Below, piece after piece: positions 54,100-62,545 of a stretch of DNA of 64,000 nucleotides. Below the pieces are notes generated by a model. That model searched no databases and was not told the origin of the DNA. It saw only the letters and a program-made list of their open reading frames with translations. A program made the translations under genes and the position numbers. Within the stretch, counting starts at the first letter, position 1. The number at the start of each line of letters is the position of its first letter. Origin of the DNA: DASRDR01 sp963812945 [NCBI: uncultured Candidatus Rokubacteria bacterium] (lineage in GTDB: Bacteria; Methylomirabilota; Methylomirabilia; Rokubacteriales); NCBI GenBank assembly GCA_963812945.1, contig CAWEXD010000008.1, positions 1,364,001 through 1,428,000 on the forward strand. Reading direction: 5' to 3'.

Positions 54100-54401
54100 T
54101 GAAGTCGTCTGCCGACCGTCCGTGGTGGGTGCGCGCCGCGCTGCTGGGACTCCTCGTGCTCGTCGTCGTCGGCGTGGAGCTCCCGGAGATCCACGATCAC
54201 ACCGGCACTCCTGGCCTCTACAGCGAGGACTGCCCGCTCGCGCGGCTTGCCCTGCCGAGCTGGGGGTTGCCCGCGCTCGCGTCGCCGACCGTCCCCCAGC
54301 CGGACGTGCTCCCCGATCCCGGCCCGCCGCCCACCGTCGCCTCGCCGTCCACGGCAGGCCGCTGGGCGTTCGCGCCCCGCGCCCCGCCCGCAACCGCCTG
54401 A
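54099..54401 (+). CDS. small membrane-anchored protein, first gene of the metal operon
   Basis: A 100-residue protein: a membrane helix at about 10-27 (VRAALLGLLVLVVVGVEL), then a short loop with possible metal ligands (PEIHDHTGTPGLYSEDCPL) and a Pro/Ala-rich low-complexity tail. I do not recognise a family. Its start codon is embedded in the operator and has no Shine-Dalgarno, so it should be translated from a leaderless or near-leaderless mRNA. The position and HxH...C residues suggest a metal-linked role, not proven. Confidence 0.6.
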   Translation: MKSSADRPWWVRAALLGLLVLVVVGVELPEIHDHTGTPGLYSEDCPLARLALPSWGLPALASPTVPQPDVLPDPGPPPTVASPSTAGRWAFAPRAPPATA

Positions 54402-54490
54402 GCCCTCCCGCGCACTGACTGCCCCGCGGCCCGGAGCTCGCGCTCCGTGGTGCGGTCCGTTTCTCTCCTTGCGCGAAGAGAGGTCACGGC

Positions 54491-55912
54491 ATGCGTTTAC
54501 GAGCCCTCATGATCGTCGCGCTGGGCCTGGTGATCACGCCGATCCCGGTCGGCGCGCAGGACGTCGAGACGTTGCGACGCGAGATCGAGCAGCTCAAACG
54601 TCAGCTTGAGACGACACAGCAGCAGTACCAGCGGGCAATCGAGGCGTTGACCGAGCGGCTCCAGCGCATCGAGGCCCGCCCTCAGGTGGCGGCCGCGCCA
54701 CCGAGTGGCCCGAGCGGCGGCGGGATGACGTTGCCGAGCCTGCTCGATCTGGCGCGCCCCCGGGAGCCCTTCTCCCTCTACGCGCAGACCGCGCCCGGTC
54801 CCGCGGGCGCGGCGCCGGGCGCGCCGCGCGGACGGTTCCTCTTCGACATGGGGATCGCCGGCGACTTTGTCGTCAACCTCACGTCGAGTCGCGTGGAGCG
54901 CGACCAGGTCGGCACGTTCGCCGGGCGTGAGAACCGGGTGATCCCGCGCGAGATCGAGCTGTCCTTCTTCGGCCAGGTCGATCCCTACGCCCGCGCCACG
55001 GTGATTCTCGAGGCGGCCGAGGAGTTCGAGGACGGCGCGCGCGCGCTCGAGCTCGGGCTGGCCGAGGCCTACCTGGAGCTGACGAGCCTGCCCTACGGCC
55101 TCGGCGCCAAGGGAGGTCGCGAACGTCTCCGGTTCGGGCTCCTCAACGAGCTTCACCTCCACGATCGGCCCCAGCCCGACTCGCCGGCGGTCCTCACGCG
55201 CTTCTTCGGCGAGGAGGGGCTGACGGAGGACGGGCTCGAGGTGTCGTGGATCGCGCCGCTCCCCGTGTACCTGCAGGCGATCGTCGGTGTCTTCAACGGC
55301 GACAACGAGGATGCCTTCGGCTACGGCAGCCTCCGGGACCCGCTTCTCTCGGCGCGGCTCCGGACGTTTTTCGAGCTCGGCTCGGCCGCCGCCATCCAGC
55401 TGGGCGCTTCCGGTCTCTACGGCCGGACGGCCGATGGCCCGCGCGCCAGCTACCTGGGCGTCGACGCCAAGTACAAGTTCACACCGGCCGGCTGGTCTCA
55501 CGCGCTCCTGACCGTAGGCGGCGAGGTGCTCTTCGCCCACCGCAAGGTCGCCGTCGGGGGCGAGCCGGACGGTGAGGTGGCCGAGCCCCTCGGCCGGCGG
55601 GTCCGGCAAGAACCGGGTGAGGCGACCTTCGAGACGCGCGACGCCTACGGCTACTACGTGTGGGTGGACGTTCAGCCCTGGAAGCAGTGGCTGTTCGGCC
55701 TCCGCTACGACTGGACCGAGTTCCCCAACGGCCCCGGCCGCGAGTGGGCGCTCGAGCCGTATCTCACCTGGATGCCGTCCGAGTTCCTCCGGTTCCGTCT
55801 GGGCTACAAGCACACGGATCGGTCGGACTTCGGGGCGGGGCCCGACACGCTCAGCGAGCTGTTCCTCCAGGCGAGCTTCATCCTCGGGGCCCATCCGGCG
55901 CACCCGTTCTGA
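54491..55912 (+). CDS. outer-membrane porin-like protein with N-terminal coiled coil
   Basis: A 473-residue secreted protein. Signal peptide about 1-22 (cleavage after VGAQ region), coiled coil about 24-60 (TLRREIEQLKRQLETTQQQ...), a Pro/Gly linker, then a beta-rich domain from about 110 with alternating strands and many aromatic strand ends, closing FLQASFILGAHPAHPF with a terminal Phe typical of outer-membrane barrels. Trimeric porins with such coiled coils bring ions or small solutes across the outer membrane. In this operon it would admit zinc or a zinc chelate; there is no TonB box that I can see. Confidence 0.75.
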   Translation: MRLRALMIVALGLVITPIPVGAQDVETLRREIEQLKRQLETTQQQYQRAIEALTERLQRIEARPQVAAAPPSGPSGGGMTLPSLLDLARPREPFSLYAQTAPGPAGAAPGAPRGRFLFDMGIAGDFVVNLTSSRVERDQVGTFAGRENRVIPREIELSFFGQVDPYARATVILEAAEEFEDGARALELGLAEAYLELTSLPYGLGAKGGRERLRFGLLNELHLHDRPQPDSPAVLTRFFGEEGLTEDGLEVSWIAPLPVYLQAIVGVFNGDNEDAFGYGSLRDPLLSARLRTFFELGSAAAIQLGASGLYGRTADGPRASYLGVDAKYKFTPAGWSHALLTVGGEVLFAHRKVAVGGEPDGEVAEPLGRRVRQEPGEATFETRDAYGYYVWVDVQPWKQWLFGLRYDWTEFPNGPGREWALEPYLTWMPSEFLRFRLGYKHTDRSDFGAGPDTLSELFLQASFILGAHPAHPF

Positions 55913-55922
55913 GGAAAAGGAC

Positions 55923-56840
55923 ATGCGACTCCTGACATCCGGCCTCATCGCAGCCGCCATCGCCCTCGGTCTTCCGGCCGGGGATGCGGGCGCGGCCGGC
56001 AAGCTCCGGGTCGTCGCCTCCCTTCCGGACATCGGCGCGCTCACCGAGGCGGTGGGCGGCGATCTGGTCGAGGTGGACACGCTCGCCCGCGGCGACCAGA
56101 ACCCGCACGACCTCGAGATCCGGCCGAGCCTCATGGTCAAGCTCCGGCGCGCGGACCTGCTCGTCCGGAACGGCATCGACGGCGATCCCTGGGTCGAGCC
56201 CCTCGTGCGCGGCGCGGGCAACGGGCGGCTCGCGCCGGGCGGCGTGGGGCACCTCGATGTCTCGCGCGGGATCCAGGTCCTTGGTGTCCCCCAGGGCCCC
56301 GTGGACCGCTCGCGCGGTGACGTCCATCCCGAGGGCAACCCGCACTACACGCTCGACCCCGCGAGTGCCGCCATCGTGACGGCGAACATCGTCGAGGGGC
56401 TGGCCCGACTGGCTCCCGACCACCGCTCGGCATTCGAGGCGCGGCGGCGTGAATGGTTGACCCGGCTCGACGCGGCGCTGATGCGCTGGCGCGAGTCCCT
56501 GGCCCCATATCGGGGCACCCGCGTCGTCACCTACCACGACACCTGGATCTACTTCCTCGACCGCTTCGGGCTCGTCTCCGCCGGCACGGTCGAGGATCGA
56601 CCCGGCATCCCGCCGGCCCCGGCGCATGTGGCCGAGCTCGTTCGCCGCATGCGGAGCGAGCAGGTCCGCGTGCTCGTGTATGAACCCTGGGCAGATCGGA
56701 AGCTCGTCGAGCGCATCGCGCGCGAGACCGGGGCCCGGGCGGTCGGCCTGGCCACCGCGGTCGGCGCCACGAAGGAGGCGACCTCCTACCTCGAGCTGTT
56801 CGAGTTCAACGTGCGCGCCCTGGCGCAGGCGCTGCGCTGA
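55923..56840 (+). CDS. metal ABC transporter substrate-binding protein (ZnuA/AztC-like)
   Basis: A 305-residue periplasmic cluster A-I binding protein with signal peptide (about 1-24). Metal-ligand candidates: His in DQNPHDLEIRPS, His in GNPHYTLDP, His in TYHDTWIYF and an acidic residue in LVYEPWADRK. It lacks the long His-rich loop of classical ZnuA, as in AztC- or manganese-type proteins. It follows the porin by 11 bases and precedes a permease gene. A second, His-loop-bearing binding protein occurs two genes later. Confidence 0.88.
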   Translation: MRLLTSGLIAAAIALGLPAGDAGAAGKLRVVASLPDIGALTEAVGGDLVEVDTLARGDQNPHDLEIRPSLMVKLRRADLLVRNGIDGDPWVEPLVRGAGNGRLAPGGVGHLDVSRGIQVLGVPQGPVDRSRGDVHPEGNPHYTLDPASAAIVTANIVEGLARLAPDHRSAFEARRREWLTRLDAALMRWRESLAPYRGTRVVTYHDTWIYFLDRFGLVSAGTVEDRPGIPPAPAHVAELVRRMRSEQVRVLVYEPWADRKLVERIARETGARAVGLATAVGATKEATSYLELFEFNVRALAQALR

Positions 56841-56852
56841 GGGAGCGCGCCG

Positions 56853-57707
56853 ATGCCGGCGGACGCCAACGACCTGCTCACCCTCATGTGGGCGCCGTTC
56901 CTGATGTGCCTGGTCCTGACCGGCATCCACGCGTACCTCGGCATCCACGTCATCGCCCGCGAGGTGGTCTTCGTCGACATTGCCCTCGCCCAGATCTCGG
57001 CTCTCGGAGCGGCCGCCGCCCTGCTCGTCGACGCGCCCCTCGAATCACCCCTGGCCTACGCGGCGGGGCTCGGCGCGACCCTGCTGGGCGCCGCGATCCT
57101 CGCGCTGACCCGGAGTCGCGAGCGGCGGGTCTCGCAGGAGGCGGTCATCGGGGTCGTCTACGCGGTCTCGGCGGCGGCGGCGGTACTCCTGGTGGATCGG
57201 GCACCCCACGGGGCGGAGCATCTTAGCCGGATGCTCGTCGGGAGCCTCCTCGCCGTGACGCCGGGCGACGTGGCGCGCATCGCCGGCCTCTACGCCCTGG
57301 TCGGCGTTTTCCACTGGGCGTGTCGACGCCCGTTCTTCCTGATCTCGGCCGACCCCGACGCGGCCTTCCGGGCGGGCTGGCGGGTCCGCCTCTGGGACTT
57401 CCTCTTCTACGCCTCGTTTGGACTCGTCGTGACGAGCTCGGTGCGGGTCGCCGGTGTCTTGCTCGTGTTCTCCTATCTCATCGTGCCGGCCCTGGCGGGC
57501 CTGGTCCGAGGCGGGACGGTGGGCGCGCGCCTCCTGGTCGGGTGGGTCTTCGGCGCGCTGGTGAGCCTGCTCGGGATCCTGGCCTCTGCGCTCCTCGACC
57601 TCCCGACAGGTGCCACGGTTGCCTGCGTGTTCGGTCTCCTGCTCCTGCTGTGGTCCGGCCTCGCGCGGCCGCTCCGCCGCCGGACCGTGATGGAGGAATC
57701 GTCATGA
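56853..57707 (+). CDS. metal ABC transporter permease, first copy
   Basis: A 284-residue inner-membrane permease of the ZnuB/AdcB/MntB family (ABC-3) with about eight helices. Family features: GIHAYLGIHVIAREVVFVDIALAQISALGAA near the N-terminus and VTSSVRVAGVLLVFSYLIVPALAG in the second half. It probably pairs with the first binding protein. It overlaps the start of the second binding protein by four bases (ATGA). It is more divergent from typical ZnuB than the second permease in this operon. Confidence 0.88.
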   Translation: MPADANDLLTLMWAPFLMCLVLTGIHAYLGIHVIAREVVFVDIALAQISALGAAAALLVDAPLESPLAYAAGLGATLLGAAILALTRSRERRVSQEAVIGVVYAVSAAAAVLLVDRAPHGAEHLSRMLVGSLLAVTPGDVARIAGLYALVGVFHWACRRPFFLISADPDAAFRAGWRVRLWDFLFYASFGLVVTSSVRVAGVLLVFSYLIVPALAGLVRGGTVGARLLVGWVFGALVSLLGILASALLDLPTGATVACVFGLLLLLWSGLARPLRRRTVMEESS

Positions 57708-58648
57708 AGATCCGGACGGCGTTCCTGCCGCTCGTCATGGTCGCGGTCGTCGTGGGGACATGCCTGCCGGCCCGCGCCGACAAGCCGCTCGTCGTGGCGA
57801 GCTTCTACCCGCTCTACGAGTTCGCGAAGCAGGTCGCGGGCGTTCACGCCGAGGTGGTCTCCCTGGTCCCGGTGGGGATCGAGCCGCATGACTGGGAGCC
57901 GGCGCCCCAGGATGTCATCCGGGTGCAGCACGCGAAGCTCTTCGTCTACAACGGCGCCGGTCTCGAGCCGTGGGTCGAGAAGCTGCTCCGCGACGCGAAG
58001 GCCCGGGGCACGGCCGTCGTCCGCGCGACCGAGCGCGTCCCGCTCCTCTCTGGGGACCGCCCCGGTCACGAACACGCTCGCGGGGCCAAGGCCGGAGCGG
58101 CGCCCACGCGCGAGACGCACGCGATCGACCCCCACGTCTGGCTCGACCCCGTCCGGGCTCAAGCCCAGGTCGAAGCCATCCGCGCGGGCCTCGCCAAGGT
58201 CGACCCCGCCAACGCCGCGGCCTACGCGAGCAACGCGCAGGCCTACCGGACCAAGCTGGCGGCGCTCGACGCGGCGTTCGCGACCGGGCTCAAGTCGTGC
58301 GCGCGCCGGGACTTCGTGACCACCCATTCGGCCTTCTCCTATCTGGCCCGGCGTTACGGGCTCACCCAGATTCCCATCCAGGGGATCGAGCCCGAAGCGG
58401 AGCCGAACCCGGCGGCCCTGGCGGCCCTCGTGCGGCTGGCGAAGGAACGGAAGATCCGGTACGTCTTCTTCGAGACCCTCGTCAGCTCGAAGCTGGCCGA
58501 GACCCTGGCGCGGGAGATCGGGGCCACGACGCTGGTCCTGAATCCGGTCGAGGGGCTCACCAAGCAGGAAGAGGCGGCCGGCAAGGGCTACCTGAGCGTC
58601 ATGGACGAGAACCTCCGGAACCTCCGCCTCGGGCTCGAGTGCCGGTGA
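57704..58648 (+). CDS. znuA: zinc ABC transporter substrate-binding protein
   Basis: A 314-residue ZnuA-type protein with signal peptide (about 1-25, ending ARA). Ligand candidates are His in GIEPHDWEPAP, His in AIDPHVWLDP and His in FVTTHSAFSY, with a charged His-containing loop between (GHEHARGAKAGAAPTRETH, about 122-146) as in zinc-specific members. The C-terminal FFETLVSSKLAETLAREIG segment is conserved. Overlaps both neighbours by four bases, so translation is coupled with the permease before and the ATPase after it. Confidence 0.9.
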   Translation: MKIRTAFLPLVMVAVVVGTCLPARADKPLVVASFYPLYEFAKQVAGVHAEVVSLVPVGIEPHDWEPAPQDVIRVQHAKLFVYNGAGLEPWVEKLLRDAKARGTAVVRATERVPLLSGDRPGHEHARGAKAGAAPTRETHAIDPHVWLDPVRAQAQVEAIRAGLAKVDPANAAAYASNAQAYRTKLAALDAAFATGLKSCARRDFVTTHSAFSYLARRYGLTQIPIQGIEPEAEPNPAALAALVRLAKERKIRYVFFETLVSSKLAETLAREIGATTLVLNPVEGLTKQEEAAGKGYLSVMDENLRNLRLGLECR

Positions 58649-59391
58649 GCTACTGCGTCGAGCTCCAGCGGGTGACGGTCCGGTACGGCGAGGTCGTCGT
58701 CCTGGAGGGAGTCGATCTGGCCGTGGACGCCGGCGACTTCCTCGGGGTCATCGGCCCGAACGGCGCCGGGAAGACCACGCTCATCCGGGTGATGCTGGGC
58801 CTGCTCGCGCCCGCCGCCGGACAGGTCCGCCTCTTTGGCCGGCCGCCGGCGACGTTCCGCCAGTGGGCGCGGCTGGGCTACGTGCCTCAGCGGGTCAGCC
58901 TGGACGGGGGACTGCCCGCCACGGTCGAGGAGGTGGTCGCGACCGGCCTCGTGGCGGGTCTCGGCGTGCTCCGCCGCGCCCGCGCAGCCGAGCGGGCCCG
59001 TGTTCGCGCGGCGCTCGAGCGCGTAGCGATGGCGGGACACGCCGGGCGGCGGGTCGCCGATCTGTCGGCCGGGCAGCAGCAGCGCGTGCTCATCGCCCGC
59101 GCGCTCGTCTCCACGCCGGAGCTCCTGGTGCTCGACGAGCCCACGGGTAGTGTCGACCCGGAGGCCCAGTCGAGTTTCTATGGCCTCCTGCGCCATCTCA
59201 ACCGGGAGCAGGGGGTCACCCTGGTGCTCGTGAGTCACGACATGGCCGTCGTCGCCCACGAGGTCACGAAGCTCGCGTGCCTGAACCGCCGACTGGTCTA
59301 CCATGGCCCGCCGGCGGACTTCATGACCCCCGCCGCAATGGCGACCCTGTACGGCCCCTCGGTCCGGATCGTGTCGCACGAGCATCGCTGA
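58645..59391 (+). CDS. znuC: metal ABC transporter ATP-binding protein
   Basis: A 248-residue ATPase. Walker A GPNGAGKTT, Q-loop YVPQRVS, signature LSAGQQQRV, Walker B LLVLDEPTGSVD and the switch His in VLVSHDMAVV are all present, so it is catalytically complete. It is the only ATPase of the operon, although there are two permeases and two binding proteins. GTG start overlaps the znuA stop; its own stop shares one base with the ATG of the next permease. Confidence 0.92.
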   Translation: MSYCVELQRVTVRYGEVVVLEGVDLAVDAGDFLGVIGPNGAGKTTLIRVMLGLLAPAAGQVRLFGRPPATFRQWARLGYVPQRVSLDGGLPATVEEVVATGLVAGLGVLRRARAAERARVRAALERVAMAGHAGRRVADLSAGQQQRVLIARALVSTPELLVLDEPTGSVDPEAQSSFYGLLRHLNREQGVTLVLVSHDMAVVAHEVTKLACLNRRLVYHGPPADFMTPAAMATLYGPSVRIVSHEHR

Positions 59392-60233
59392 TGTGGCCGG
59401 AGTTTCTCGAGTACGCCTTCATGCAGCGGGCGCTCGTCGCCGGCGCCGTGACGGCCATCGTCTGCCCGAGCATCGGCGTCTTCCTCGTGCCGCGCCGCCT
59501 GTCCCTGATCGCCGACACCCTGGCGCACGTGGCGCTGGCCGGCGTCGCCTTGGGCCTCCTCCTCGGCATCTCACCCACGCTGGGCGCCTTCGCCGTGACA
59601 CTGGTCGGGGCGGTGGGCATCGAGGGGCTGCGCGCCCGCGGGGCTCTCCGGGGGGACGCGGCCCTGGCGGTGTTCCTCTCCGGGGGGTTCGCCGTCGCGA
59701 TTGTCCTCATCGGGCTCGGCCGGGGCTTCACCGTCGATCTGTTCGCGCTCCTGTTCGGCAGCATCCTGACCGTGAGCCCGGCGGATCTGTGGCTCATCCT
59801 CGGCCTCGGGCTCACGGTGACCGCCATCGTGGGCCTGTTCCGTCGCCAGTTCTTCGCCATCACGTTGAACGAGGACCTCGCCCGGACGAGCGGGATCCCG
59901 GTCGGGCGCTTGAACCTGCTCCTCACCGTCCTGACCGCGCTGACGACGGTCGTCGCCATGCGGATGGTCGGGGTGCTCCTGGTCAGCGCGATGATCGTCG
60001 TGCCGGCGCTGACGGGGTTCGCGGTGAGCCGGAGCTTCCGGCAGGCGACGGGGATCGCGGTGGCGAGCGCGCTCGTCTCGGTGGCGGTCGGGCTGGCCGC
60101 CGCGTACCATCTCGGCCTGGCGGCGGGCGGCGCGATCGTTCTGACCGCCCTGCTCCTGTTCGCCGGCGTCTCCGTGGCCGGTCGTCTCGCTCGGCGCCGT
60201 GTCGCGCCGGCCCGGCGAGGGCCGAGGCGATGA
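59391..60233 (+). CDS. znuB: zinc/metal ABC transporter permease, second copy
   Basis: A 280-residue ABC-3 permease with about eight to nine helices, closer to typical ZnuB/MntB: FMQRALVAGAVTAIVCPSIGVFLVPRRLSLIADTLAHVALAGVALG, FRRQFFAITLNEDLARTSGIPVG (ATPase-contact region) and RMVGVLLVSAMIVVPALTGF. It starts at the base where the ATPase gene stops. Probably works with ZnuA and the ATPase. About 165 bases without a gene follow before the DUF1007 protein. Confidence 0.92.
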   Translation: MWPEFLEYAFMQRALVAGAVTAIVCPSIGVFLVPRRLSLIADTLAHVALAGVALGLLLGISPTLGAFAVTLVGAVGIEGLRARGALRGDAALAVFLSGGFAVAIVLIGLGRGFTVDLFALLFGSILTVSPADLWLILGLGLTVTAIVGLFRRQFFAITLNEDLARTSGIPVGRLNLLLTVLTALTTVVAMRMVGVLLVSAMIVVPALTGFAVSRSFRQATGIAVASALVSVAVGLAAAYHLGLAAGGAIVLTALLLFAGVSVAGRLARRRVAPARRGPRR

Positions 60234-60399
60234 GGCGAAGTTGGCCTGGCCGAATCGTGGATGCGCCTGACGGTCGCACACTGACGATGGGCGGGGACCC
60301 TCGCAGTGGGACGGGTCTGGCATCTGGCTCGCTCCAGCGTCCCCGGCCACGGCCACGGCGCGTTTGTCGCCACGGCGCCACGCCGAGTAGGATCGCACC

Positions 60400-60999
60400 A
60401 TGACGCGACGCGGCCGGCGAGGAGTCGGACTGGTGCGGGCCGTTGTCCTGGCGGGCGCCATCGTCGGCCTCGCGGCGGGCACCGCCAGCGCGCATCCTCA
60501 CGTGTTCATCGACTATGCGGTGACCTTCGTCGTGGCCGGTGACCGCGTCGCTGGGGTGCGGCTCACGTGGACGTTCGACGACCTCTTCAGCGGGTTCATC
60601 CTTCAGGAGTTCGACAAGGATCGAAACGGCACGCTCTCGGCCGCGGAGGCCCAGCGCATCGAGGCGACGCACCTCGCGGAGTTTCAGAAGGTCAACTACT
60701 ACACCACCCTGAGCGTGAACGGGAAGCCGGGGCCGTCGCCAGTGGCCCGCGAATTCCGGGCGACTGCCGCCAAGGGGATCGTGACCTACGAGTTCACGCT
60801 CCCCGTCGGGCTCCCCCTCACATCCATCACGGCGATGGAGGTGTTGGTCGACGATCCCGTCTACTACATCGCCTACACGCCGGTTGGCGTCACCCCTCAG
60901 GCTCAGACGTTCGGCACCCACGTCGTGGAGTGCCGGGTGGTGCGGGACGGCACCGGGGCGACGCCCGACGCCGTGCGCTGCGGGATCCGACGCCGGTGA
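60400..60999 (+). CDS. DUF1007 periplasmic protein
   Basis: A 199-residue protein with signal peptide (about 1-31, ending TASA) and mature N-terminus HPHVFIDY, the hallmark of DUF1007. Other family segments: WTFDDLFSGFILQEFDKDRNGTLSAAE and YYIAYTPVGVTP. The N-terminal His-Pro-His could bind metal. DUF1007 proteins regularly accompany NicO/RcnA-like transporters, as here, where the next gene overlaps by four bases. It is either the tail of the znu operon or a separate two-gene unit. Confidence 0.85.
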   Translation: MTRRGRRGVGLVRAVVLAGAIVGLAAGTASAHPHVFIDYAVTFVVAGDRVAGVRLTWTFDDLFSGFILQEFDKDRNGTLSAAEAQRIEATHLAEFQKVNYYTTLSVNGKPGPSPVAREFRATAAKGIVTYEFTLPVGLPLTSITAMEVLVDDPVYYIAYTPVGVTPQAQTFGTHVVECRVVRDGTGATPDAVRCGIRRR

Positions 61000-61937
61000 C
61001 GGGACGGCACGCGACCCGGCTGGCAGTCGGGGCCGTCCTCGTCTTGATCGTGGCGACGCAGCCAGGCGCGCAGCCGGCCGGTCCCGCTCGGCCAGGCGGA
61101 CCGGGGGGTGTCGGCCCGGTCGGCGGCCTCGCGGGTGAGGCCCAACCCGAGTGGCTCCGCGGGGTGCTGGGACGGGTCAACGCCGCGCAGCGTCAGCTGA
61201 ACCAGGCCCTGTCGCGCGAGCTGCGACGGCTTCGCGGCGGCGAGGTGACGAGCGCGGCGCTCGGCGTGGCCTGGATCGCCTTTCTGTACGGTGTGCTGCA
61301 CGCCATCGGCCCCGGCCACGGTAAGCTCGTGGTGTCCTCGTTGTTCTTGGCCCGGGACGCGCGCCTGCGCACGGCGCTGGGCATCTCGTGGCTGGTATCC
61401 CTCCTCCAGACCGTGTCGGCCATCGCGATCGTGTCCGTGGTGGCCCTCGCCCTCGGCCGCGGCGGCTTTGCCGTCCTGCGCGACTCCCGGCGCATCGAGC
61501 TCGTGTGCTACGGGCTGATCGCGCTGATCGGCCTGGTGATGCTCGCGGTCGCGCTCCGTGAGGCGTGGGGGCATCGGTCGGCCGCACGCGCCGCACCGGT
61601 TGCCCCGGGAACGGGCCAGGGGGTCGTCTCCGCCGGGCTCGTGCTCGCCACCGGACTCACGCCGTGCGCCAGCGCAATCATCATCCTGCTGTTCGCCCTC
61701 GGGCAGGAACTGTACCTGGTGGGCATCGCGGCGTGTCTCGTGATGGCCATCGGCATGGGCCTGACCGTGTCGCTCGTGGGCCTGGCGGCCGTCGCGGCAC
61801 GCCGCGGGACGGTGCGCATGGTCGACCCGTCGTCCGCCGCCGCGCATTGGCTGAAAACGGCGCTCGGCGTCGCGGGCGCCGCCACGATCACCGCGCTCGG
61901 GCTGCTGCTCTTCCTGAGTGCCTGGGCCAGCGGCTAG
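60996..61937 (+). CDS. NicO/RcnA-family nickel/cobalt-type transporter
   Basis: A 313-residue membrane protein with a signal-like N-terminus, a charged periplasmic stretch (about 40-85) and about six helices. The signature LHAIGPGHGKLVV (metal-site histidines) and TGLTPCASAIIILLFALG are those of the NicO family. Known members export Ni/Co or move other divalent ions; in a zinc operon, with DUF1007, a zinc role is plausible. GTG start overlaps the DUF1007 stop. Confidence 0.87.
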   Translation: MTGRHATRLAVGAVLVLIVATQPGAQPAGPARPGGPGGVGPVGGLAGEAQPEWLRGVLGRVNAAQRQLNQALSRELRRLRGGEVTSAALGVAWIAFLYGVLHAIGPGHGKLVVSSLFLARDARLRTALGISWLVSLLQTVSAIAIVSVVALALGRGGFAVLRDSRRIELVCYGLIALIGLVMLAVALREAWGHRSAARAAPVAPGTGQGVVSAGLVLATGLTPCASAIIILLFALGQELYLVGIAACLVMAIGMGLTVSLVGLAAVAARRGTVRMVDPSSAAAHWLKTALGVAGAATITALGLLLFLSAWASG

Positions 61938-62062
61938 CCCGGCGCAACGCCTGGTCGACTTCCAGCGGTGGGGGAACCGCGCCATGTCCCGGCTCGCACC
62001 TCTAGGGCCTGTAGGGCTCCGGCCGAAAGGGGGTCCACCGTCGAAAGGAGGCGGCTGCAGGA

Positions 62063-62545
62063 ATGGTGGTCGATCTTAGCCTGATCACAGCCATGATCAC
62101 TCCAGCTGTACTGATCTCTGCCTGCGGAATGCTGATCCTGTCGACTTCGGCGCGGCTGGCCCGAATCCTCGAGCGGGCTCGCCGGCTGAGCGAACTGACA
62201 GACGCGCAGCCCGCGACGGGCACACCCGACTTCTCCGAGGAGCGACACATCCAGCTCGAACGTCAGCTCTCGGCCTACGCGCGCCGGGGGCGTCTGATTC
62301 AGCGCGCGCTCACAAGCTTCTACCTGGCGCTCGGGATGTTCGTGGCCACGACCATCACCATCGGACTGGTCGTGTTCGCCCCTGTGACGACATGGTTGCC
62401 GACCACGGCGGGCATTGTTGGCATCGCGGTCTTCTTTTACGCTTGCTTAACGCTGATTGGCGAGACGTTGCTTGCGCGGCAGTCTATCAACGAGGAACTC
62501 GAAGACATTGTTCGTCCGAGGAGTCGGGTCCGGGCCGCGTTCTGA
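62063..62545 (+). CDS. DUF2721 family membrane protein
   Basis: A 160-residue protein matching DUF2721: an N-terminal helix (ITPAVLISACGMLILSTSARLARILERARRL), a charged coiled segment (about 60-85) and two further helices with a loop (VATTITIGLVVFAPVTTWLP, VGIAVFFYACLTLIGETLLA). Function unknown. It has an AAAGGAGG ribosome site and stands alone, 125 bases after the metal operon. It has somewhat lower GC than its neighbours. Confidence 0.82.
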   Translation: MVVDLSLITAMITPAVLISACGMLILSTSARLARILERARRLSELTDAQPATGTPDFSEERHIQLERQLSAYARRGRLIQRALTSFYLALGMFVATTITIGLVVFAPVTTWLPTTAGIVGIAVFFYACLTLIGETLLARQSINEELEDIVRPRSRVRAAF

